From Aphelocoma coerulescens (lineage: Eukaryota; Chordata; Aves; Passeriformes; Corvidae), in NCBI RefSeq assembly GCF_041296385.1, contig NC_091022.1, positions 25,625,967 through 25,689,966 on the forward strand: a DNA stretch of 64,000 nt. Reading direction: 5' to 3'. Shown one piece after another: positions 55,701-64,000 of this stretch. A model generated the notes under the pieces. The model saw only the letters and a program-made list of their open reading frames with translations. It did not search any database and was not told where the DNA came from. A program made the position numbers and the translations under genes. Position 1 is the first letter of the stretch. Every line of letters starts with the position of its first letter.

Positions 55701-58335
55701 TACTTTATGTACATTGATAATTCTTTAATATTTCCCTAACAGGAGTCCAAATGAGCAAACATTTTAATCTCTACACACATTCCAAAGCTTCAGTTCCCTC
55801 AAGTGATCTGACCTTGGTTAGAGCCGTGATGGAGTCACTGCCATAACTCCACTGCCACACACACACACCTGACAGATGGTACCTGAGAACCACCAGACTT
55901 AAACCTGCAGCCCACCCCGTGCTGCTCCTGATCTGACAGAAACCACAGCTTGCCTGAGCTGTGTGTGACCCAAATATGGTTTGATGCCATGAGACCACTA
56001 TGGAATCCAGAATGATTTCACTGGGTCCCTGCTCTAAAAGATTTACCACTTGCACAGTAGTCATGGATACTTTTAAAAAATGTGATTTTCAACCCAGAGA
56101 AGGATTCAAGTAGGTCCTGATACCTGACAAAGCCACAGAAGACAGAAAACTCAGAGTGAACAAGACAGTACCTGGTGTAGCTTAAAATTCGTGCTGCTTC
56201 TGCAGGATTTGTCTTGTGGAGCAGGTGAGACAGGATTGAGCTGCTCTGCGTGGAGCAGCACAGCCCCCGTGCCAGCAGTCAGGCTCTGAACCTGACAGAG
56301 CTAACAGGAAAACAATATGTAATTACTGTGTTTGCAAATGCAGGGATTTGAGGACTCTTGGGTAAATAAGAGGTGTCCTCAGCCAAAGAGAAGTGAATTT
56401 AATGATATTTAGTAGGAAGATCTACAAGTACAGCATGATGGAAATGTCAAGGAAACTCTAAATGAGAAGAATCAGACCCTAAATTTTCAAAGAGGAGGAG
56501 CCCATGGAGAAAGCATGTGAGAGAGAAAAGACAGCACAGTTATTTAAACTACAGATACTGCCAGGATCACTTGGGTACAGGAGGCTTTGTATGCAAAGGA
56601 ATCAGAGAGATGCCAAAGGCCTTCTTACAGATCTGGACAGTATTCCCTCACAGATGACCACCATCAAGAAATGGAGAGGAGGTCCTAGAGCTCCAGCAGG
56701 TTCACCTGCATCCAGAGAGACAAACTCAAACCTTACTTTCTATAAAACACCCAAGGCTGCCGGTAGAGATGGTCTGTCTCCAAATGGAGATGAACAAGAA
56801 GCTGATAAACATGTCTGGACTGGGCCTGGACTTTAGAGGGGACAAGAAGGTCAGGTGGGCACTACAAAATGATGGAGAAGGTCAGCTTGGAGCAGATATC
56901 ATTGGAAAAAGCAAATCCACCATGTGCATCATGCAGCTGAAGGGAACGGGTGGTCTTAGGTCCATTTGCCAGTGGAAATGTGTCCACAAGAGGAAACCTG
57001 CTGAAGGGGTTGGCAGCCTTTTTGCATATTTTCACAGAATAAAAAGGCACTCAGTGGGCTATTGAGAAGTCTTTATTTTCACCTCTAAATCTGGTTCCAC
57101 CAGATGAGGGCGGGGGCACAGTGGCATGGGTAAGCTCTCCCATGGATACATTTTTTGGGGCTGTTAATTCAGCAGTAAATTCACATACATTGGGAGAAGA
57201 TATAAAAGCAAATCCTTGTATATGTCACACCATTCCCAGCATCTCACAGCCACTCTCTGGAGCATTCAAATACAGCACAGTCAGACCTGCTGAGACTTAG
57301 AGACACTGGGTCACCTCTGAATGCACAGTTACAGCCTTTCCCTACACCCTGGTGACCTGGCTGGTAATGGATGTTTCAGTGAAGAGCCCAGAAACACAGA
57401 AACTGTCTCACACCGACTGCATTTGAGAGTATTGTCCTCTCAAAAACAGCCTGCACTCAGCAGCTCTCCAGAGCCAAACAAGCTGGAGGCAGCTGAAAGC
57501 ACCTGCTCCTTCAGGGAAACTTAAACCTGCCTCCTGGTATCCAGGAGAAATCCTCCTGAAACACCCAGCTGCAGCAGGGTAAATAGCAGTCTCTCTCTCT
57601 CTTGCTGTGCCACATTCTCATTCAGCTCGAGCAAACACTTCTGCCACGGCTGGAGGACGCTGCTGATGATGCAAGTTTCCTAAGCTCAGAGTTTAGTCAC
57701 TTGTAGCTGTGTTGATCTACTCCTGCCTCTTAACCTCGGTCAAAATCCACTCATGTACCTCACTGAAACAAGCTGTTGTTCTCTGTGAAGAATATAAGCA
57801 CCTCTAAGTGACAACAGGGGGATTCTCTATGTCAGTGTTTGCGACAATTTCGTGGCCCAGCCAGTGGACACGGGGGCAGACAAAACCACAAAGTGAGGTC
57901 TGAACCCAGGGCATCGGTGCTGGCATGAAGACAACAACAGGAGGGAATCTGAGGAGTGCACATCCACATAAGTGCATTTCAGTGAGCAGCAGGGCTGTAC
58001 TGCACCTCCACGAGGCCTTTCATCCCTGTGCTGCACGTGCACCTGGCTGTGCCCTCCACTGGCTTGGCTGAGCTCCTCACCAAGGTGAGCCAAATGGAAT
58101 TTACCCACCTGGGCTTGTGCTTACTTATCTTGCTTCATGCCCACTTGTGGAACAAAGCACCTGTCAGTTTAGAAACAATCTAACCTTTAACCTTTTCAAA
58201 GCCCCAAGAGGGATGGAAAAAGTGAGAAAGAAAAATGAAACAAAAAGGAAATGAATGATGTGGTTTTGTTAACAGTTAATTTTGACAGCTAACGCCCACT
58301 TTTAAATTCAGCACAGCTTCAGCACAGCATGCCAC
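52721..58335. other. Long unique noncoding stretch, no gene seen
   Basis: About 5.6 kb without a recognised interspersed repeat, exon or RNA gene. It holds a T-rich run at 55230-55262, an A/C-rich run at 55442-55472 and a short (CA)n at 55855-55868. The longer frames (54223-54651, 142 codons; 56504-56836, 110 codons; 56769-57065, 98 codons) show no domain. The last two overlap in different frames. Confidence 0.5.
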
Positions 58336-58457
58336 GGTCAGGCTGGATGGGGCCCTGAGCAACCTGGTCTACCTAAAGGTGTCCCTGCCCATGGCAGGGG
58401 GTTGACATGAGGTGGTCTTTAGGGTCCCTTCCAACCCAAATAATTCTGATTCTATGC
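58336..58457 (+). mobile_element. CR1 LINE 3' fragment
   Basis: GGTCAGGCTGGATGGGGCCC, TGAGCAACCTGGTCTACC, AAGGTGTCCCTGCCCATGGC, GGTCCCTTCCAACCCAAATA and the end ATTCTGATTCTATGC are in CR1 order with little divergence. It is short, only the last 120 bases or so. The 3' end at 58457 is precise. Confidence 0.94.
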
Positions 58458-59641
58458 AGAAAGTGTGGCTGTCTGTCTCATTTGCTAAAGCACCTCTTCC
58501 CCAGCATGGTGATGACTATACTCTTCGGTAATTCAGTTTAATTGAAATTCCATGCCTGTTAAATTCTGAGTCCTATATCGATCAACATATGTCAACTGTG
58601 GAAAATTGTACTAAATTGTGTTGTTTTACTGTGCAGCAGTCAACTATCTGTTGGTGTCTGAAGTTAGTTTATTTCACCTACTCAAAACTGGGCCTGGACT
58701 GATATTACGTCTAGAATTGGATTTTCTGTTCTTGATTTTTAATAACTAGGATTTGCACCACACTCAGAGAGATAAACAGAGCCAGCAATCGGGGATGTGG
58801 ATCCATCAGCTCTTAGGTGTGAAGCAGAGCCTTGCCTGGCTTGGAGCTGCATGGGAAGCCTCAGGACCAGCCAGCTCTTGTACAGGGTGCTGCTGGGGTT
58901 TCAACAAGCAGCTCTCTCCCCTCTCTGCTGGTCCTGAGCTGATCCCATGGCACAGGATGCTTGGCACTTAATCATGCTCTCCCTCTGTCTGATTTGTCCC
59001 CATGCTAAATGATGCTGAGTTCTACTGACCTTTCCTCTCAAGCCCTGTTTTCCAGACCTCCAGTTGTTTCAGCAGTTATTCTCCTCCTGACCCACATTTT
59101 GGGGGGGAGGGGGATAAAAAACGAAATAAATTCCACACTCAGAACTAACCTCTGTGCCCTGTCCTCACAAATGCTGAGGAAAACAGAGGGCTCATTCCAG
59201 CACCTATTTCCATGAGACAATGCTGGTTTCCCCCCACAACAGAATTTATATCATGCTGGTGATAGTTCCCAAACCCTTTTCATCACTAGTTTGCCTCCTG
59301 CCTCAATCCATACAGCCAATTCCTCCTGCTTGTGTATAAATTCCTGCTTTGCTTTCACTGAATTGCATCCTCCTTCTCTTTCATTTTTTTTCAGAACATT
59401 TCTCCAATTTGTTTGATCTTCTCAAGTGGAAGCTCTTGCACTGAGCAGCCTCTACAAATACACGGTGCAGTTTAAATTCCCCAGTGTCAAAAATATACGC
59501 TTGACTGTAAAACACTCTACTTTTTATATGGAAATAGCAGCTCACTGGGACACAAGTGGTACTGTGCTGTATGGCATGCTGAAGCAATCTGGGAGAAAGG
59601 AAAACTAATACATACCAGAAGTAAAAACACAAAGTAAGTAC
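58458..59641. other. Unique noncoding DNA, no gene seen
   Basis: Short frames only (58753-58971, 59009-59215 plus; 59381-59632 minus). A G-run GGGGGGGAGGGGG lies at 59101-59113. Confidence 0.5.
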
Positions 59642-59667
59642 ATAAATAAATAAATAAATAAATAAAG
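59642..59667. repeat. (AAAT)n microsatellite
   Basis: Six consecutive ATAA/AAAT units. Confidence 0.95.
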
Positions 59668-61949
59668 CAAATGGGATTGAATTTACAAATGTATCAAAAA
59701 CGTCCTATTCAGAGACATTTACTTTCCATGCAAAAGTAGTTTCTTATCTGCTTTTATCTCCATGCTGTGTGCACACTGTGCAGCTCAGGGGACTGCCTGC
59801 TTGATGTGTTATTGATTTCAGGGGGAGGGGGACACACAGAACTGACAGAAACTTCTTTAGCAAGTAGCACAACTATTCACTCAACATCCATTGGCCTCTG
59901 AAACCAATTCTGTCCTCTTTTCCATGTTTTCTCATTTTGTTTTCAATCACCACTGACAGATACAGCTTTCCTCTCTTTCACACTGCAGAGGGGAAGCAGC
60001 AATAATTAGTTCTAATCACAGAGAAGAAAAGCACGACTGCAGAGGATGTCCACTGGAAAAATACGGTCAGAAACTCGCCACTCGTGCTCCTGTCTGTCTG
60101 CAGCTATAATGCACAAAGAGCTGTGAATACAAAAGGGAGAGGAAATGCACCTCTTGCTCAGTATTTTGTGCTTGTAGTAGATCAGGAGTGAAAGAGAGAC
60201 AAAGTAAAGCTCTGTTTAAATTTCTATGCAATGCATGAAGCAATGCCTCAGAGTGAATGCATAAGTTGGATGGTCAGCAGAACCCTGGGACACATCTCTG
60301 CCAGACTGGGACAGACTGGTGGGCCCCATAAAGACAATTCCTACTTTCTGATACTGCTCAGACCTCTGTGATACTGCATCCAGAATTTTACTGGCTAAAT
60401 AAAAATGATTCTAAGAAGTGGGAGGCCACCAGTGGACAGACCTGGGTTGCTCCTCTTGGTGTCCAGGTCTTGGTGTTTAATCCCTTAGGCAGATGGACAA
60501 AACATTATCTCTTTTGTAGAAGAGAGGCAGATGTGCCACTGAACAAGAATAGTTTGGAGGGAAAGAGACACTAAATTATTTTAAGAAACACCAAAGGTAG
60601 AACATTACCTAAATAGTGATTTTAGAAAAACAGCTGTATAAAACCAAAAATAAACAAGGAAAAAAAAACCCCAAAATTTTGTCTGATATAATTAAACTGA
60701 TAGGTTTCTCTAATTTTTAAGTTTCTTCATTTAGATGCCTCTGTATTTGGGCCTAAACAAGTCTCTCAATAGCCTGACAACAGTGTGTTATGGGATTTGG
60801 TACAGGGGTTTAGACATGCTTTCCTTTGAGTCAGGTGATGCCTCTAAATTTCTCTGAAATTCCACACCATACATTTTACACCCCTTTCTCCTCCAAGAAA
60901 AACACATGAACTGAAAGAATCTTACAAAAAGCACTAATATTTCTTTTCTCAAGTGATCCAAAATGTTCTAGACTTTTACTCATGACTAATAAGGGGCTAC
61001 CTCTGCATTAAAATATGAGTAATTACTTAGCAGCGTACATTAACACAAAATAAAACCCCTTTAAGACAAGAATGACAAGCAGTAAGTCTGCATGAGAAAT
61101 TCAGAGAGATAAAATATCATTACATCTGCATCACAATTTGGCTAAGAGAGGTAGCTGCTAGAACACCAAACACTGATGTCAGCTTTTGATATTACATGTC
61201 ATATAATCCAAGGGCATATGGATTAAAAAAGAAAAAAACAAAACAGAAAAACAAAAAGAAGCAGTGAATTATTTCAACATCCTCTGAGTCCATGAAGGAG
61301 AGCTACTCCAGCAAGCATAAACTTAATTCTGTGTGGTCAGAACAGCTTAGTGGAGGGGTCTGGAGAAGTGAAAGGATGGGCTTCTCTCAACATTTTGTAT
61401 TCATGGAAACTCCTAAAAAATCAACTGCTGCAATGTCCCACTTCTGTAGGGGCACAGGGGGTTTTTTTAAAATATTTATGGTCATTCTTACTTCTGGTTT
61501 CTACCAGAACATGGAATAAAGACAGCAAAAAAAAAAGATGTTTTGCAGATATTTTGAACCCAAGAAAACATTTGGTTTACCCTGGGGCTATACAAAGTCA
61601 ATGGCCCTTGGAGCAATTTTGACTGGTGTTTATTTCTCCTGCTTGCTGTAGGCACTCAGGGAAACATTTCTTGTGCTATTTCAGTGGCTTTATACTGCAT
61701 GGAAGCTAAAAATCTCTTTGTCCTCATCTCTCTAACATATCACTGTACTGACAGAGACAGGAAAAGCATCCTGCAAATACAGTGTGTTGACTCGCTCCTG
61801 ACATGCATAAAAGGAAGCAAGGAAGATGTAATTTCAGTATTTTATTATACTCCAATTTTCACTCAATCTGATTGTAACCAGCCATTTTCAGAGCCAATAC
61901 TTTCTTTCAGAGAAGCCTCAGAAGCAGGGACATTTTTTTTATCAGTGTG
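59668..61949. other. Unique noncoding DNA, AT-rich, no gene seen
   Basis: A-rich runs at 60655-60672 and 61225-61260. Frames at 60368-60574, 61292-61519 and 61350-61622 overlap or lack domains. No repeat family recognised. Confidence 0.5.
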
Positions 61950-62200
61950 AGAGTAGCTTATTGCAGTGTTGATTTATACCAAGGAGCAGGTGGGATAACT
62001 TGAGGCCAGCTTGAAGCTTTACCATTTAATAAGCAACGGGCAAATGCAACTCATCACTGTGTGGTCTGCTGTGAAAATACTACTTGCTATTTTGATTGCC
62101 ACAAAAGAGCTGATGCTTTTTTAAAGAATGTGTTGTGTTCCTGAAGGTGACAGGACCCCAGGTGATATGAAAAACATTAATTAATCAGGTAGGCATCCCC
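61950..62200. promoter_or_regulatory. Weak candidate conserved noncoding element
   Basis: Repeat-free, with TTACCATTTAATAAGCAACG, TGGGATAACTTG and ACATTAATTAATCAGG. No open frame. Motif texture only. Confidence 0.27.
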
Positions 62201-63169
62201 CCAAAATATGTATTTAATCTAAACATCCATAGTTATACATGGATACTGTCAGATGGGCCTAGAGATGTGTTTGTTCTCATGTCAGGCCTTTTACCTCTTT
62301 CTGAAAACCTCAAAAAAGAAAATGCAACAATGGGGCCAGAGATCAAGAAATCTTTTAAAATCCCAGAAGGGTTCAGGCTCTCCATGAGTTAGGGGCAGTA
62401 GTTGGTACTAGAACTACCAAAGGCATTCTTTTTTTTCCAGTTCTTCCATCACTAATTGAGTTACCAAGTAGAGTTAACTGAAATGCATCCTAACAAATAT
62501 GAGTGGTCATTATGTTCTTAAATGAAAGTTTCAGGTTATTTTTGCTAGCTTATTAGGAGTTTGTCTTTATTTATTTATTTGCTATTATTATAATATATAG
62601 GGTCAGTGCATTCTTAGTGATGCAGCCAAGATTTCAAGTTCCAGACAGTGGCTGGGAGGAAATGGCACTGATTTGGCTGGCATGAAACATAGTTCTGTTT
62701 TAGCTGTGCAATTTATTTTCTATCTCACTTTGCACCTGCCTCTTTCTTCTCCCATAATACATTTGTCCACCTAAATTGAGCAGCCTTCCCAGCAAGGATG
62801 GTCTTTCTCTCAGTGTTTGTATCTGGCATCGCTCAATAGGGCTCCTGTTTCCTCTTGAGTCCTGAGCAGTATTGTAACTCAGGCAATTAAGATGAGCAAA
62901 AAGCCTGATTATTCTGCCTAAAATAAGTCTGTAATGGAACTAACACTGTGCAGATGGGAGAACAGATACCTCATATGACTATTTTGCTCCATTACACAAC
63001 AAAGAGTCAACTGTGAGTAGCTCTCTAACAAGCTGGATGCTGGTAATTTTTTTGTCCAGAGCACTCAGCAAATACTGATAAATAACAAGTGAGTGTGCAT
63101 TTACGAGTGATTTACTAACAAAACCTGGGAGCCAACGCTGTAGCAGAAACTCTCCTAAAAAGAAATGGG
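62201..63169. other. Unique noncoding DNA, no gene seen
   Basis: A T-run lies near 62431-62438 and a short TTTA run near 62567-62580. Nothing else recognised. Confidence 0.5.
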
Positions 63170-63430
63170 CATACTTAGTTTGCTGTCACCAGCAGAGGCA
63201 TCTTCACTGGTGCTAATGGAGGCTTGGGCTGCGGGCTCTGCAGGGCACAGATTTTGCTCGGCGTTCATACAACACTTAGCACAGCGGGATCCTGGTCTGT
63301 TATGAGATGTCATGAATGCTAAATTAACACAAATACATATTTAGTAAGGAGCAAATGATAGATGTTTTGTGGACAGCCAGGCTGCTGTATTATTTGGATT
63401 GCAGAGTTCTACCACAGCCCAGGCAGTTCT
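63170..63430. promoter_or_regulatory. Weak candidate conserved noncoding element
   Basis: Repeat-free block with GGTGCTAATGGAGG, a small CpG group (GGCTGCGGGCTC, TGCTCGGCGTTC, CACAGCGGGATCC at 63226-63292), then GAATGCTAAATTAACAC and GCAAATGATAGATG. Composition resembles the 12.7-kb and 46.7-kb blocks on a smaller scale. Confidence 0.33.
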
Positions 63431-64000
63431 AAGAAAATACTATAAAGATGCCCAGGAGCTGCCTCATGCAATATTCAATCAGCTGAAGTGATCCAAGGCA
63501 CTGCTGGTATTAGAGAGCACACTTTGCTGTATTCATTTGTGAGCTGTTGCATACAGAAACCTGAGCATACAAGAGGTCCAGAATCACAGGTAACATCTGA
63601 CAGAGGTCTCTTTCTGTCTTAGAAATTCAGCCATCAACATCTGCTGAGGTGGGTCCTGTTTCGGATGAGACTTATGGAAAAGCTATTGATTAAACTGCAA
63701 CTTAAGTTCTGTTTACCACTTGCACACACATACACAAACAATTAAATATGTTACTGAGCTGAATAGCATTTCAAATTATAGGAGTTTCTGCCTTCAAAAG
63801 CACTTAAAAACATTATCCACAGACATACATATATATGTTTGCACTGTTTAATTGACATTGTTTTCCCAACTCCTTCAAGTCACCTGTAATATCAAGACAA
63901 TTAAGTATTATTTTCCCAACCTATTTACTGAGCTACCTAGCAATCAATCCACCTACACACAGAGAGAACAAATGCTCATGGGGGATGGGAGATCTTAAAA
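63431..64000. other. Unique noncoding DNA to the window end
   Basis: No frame of note, no repeat family. A short (TA)n lies at about 63828-63836. Confidence 0.5.

Noticed and set aside
56504..56836. 110-codon frame with a KAAGRDGLSP segment resembling reverse-transcriptase KapGpDGi
   Set aside because: The short similarity is isolated. No other RT block lies before or after it, and the neighbouring frame shift carries nothing.
57095..57115. CCACCAGATGAGGGCG as a possible CTCF site
   Set aside because: Core spacing differs from the CTCF consensus by inserted bases; match too poor.
1..64000. Search for known microRNA hairpins, tRNAs, rRNA or mitochondrial insertions
   Set aside because: No known mature microRNA sequence that I could recall, no tRNA-like structure and no mitochondrial gene segment was recognised by eye; a covariance-model search would be needed to exclude them.

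Overview
The window reads as nuclear DNA of a bird. The strongest evidence is four fragments of the CR1 retrotransposon in avian form (1-112, 14856-15140, 32468-32693, 58336-58457). Two of them keep the typical 3' end, with CCCTTCCAACCC followed by a short ATTCTATG- or ATTCTGTG-like tail. Interspersed repeats are otherwise sparse and old: three degraded CR1/L3-like pieces, one L2-like LINE fragment that still shows the region just after the reverse transcriptase, and several MIR/CORE-SINE-like remnants. Simple repeats are common.

I find no protein-coding gene. Nearly all open frames are short, lie on both strands, have no recognisable domain and no convincing exon structure. The longest is 240 codons at 40465-41187 and resembles nothing I know. 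No tRNA, rRNA or known microRNA was seen. The stretch is best read as intergenic or deep intronic DNA. No prokaryotic system, CRISPR array or operon is present.

Layout. 1-6 kb: a CR1 cut by the window edge, then unique sequence with two ancient CR1 pieces. 6-14 kb: microsatellites, one MIR-like piece and four blocks that look like conserved noncoding elements (7.4, 8.5, 12.7 and 13.8 kb). 14-20 kb: MIR-like pieces, a clear CR1, a 64-bp tandem duplication and the L2-like fragment. 20-28 kb: a perfect 33-copy TCCTC array, a four-unit repeat carrying GATA and CCAAT motifs, and GC-richer unique DNA. 28-34 kb: a cluster of AT-rich element-like blocks, a CR1 and the best MIR-like copy. 34-46 kb: mostly unique DNA, short repeats and the 240-codon frame. 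46.7-47.4 kb: the most enhancer-like block, with 17 CpGs in under 400 bp and several homeodomain-like sites. 47-64 kb: unique DNA with a 98-bp pure pyrimidine tract, two opposed MIR-like pieces near 52.5 kb, a CR1 at 58.3 kb and weaker element-like blocks at 50.8, 62.0 and 63.2 kb.

If anything here works together, it is probably a set of distal regulatory elements for a developmental gene outside the window. That is an inference from composition and motif density. No alignment was possible, so each conserved-element call is a hypothesis to be tested with cross-species conservation.
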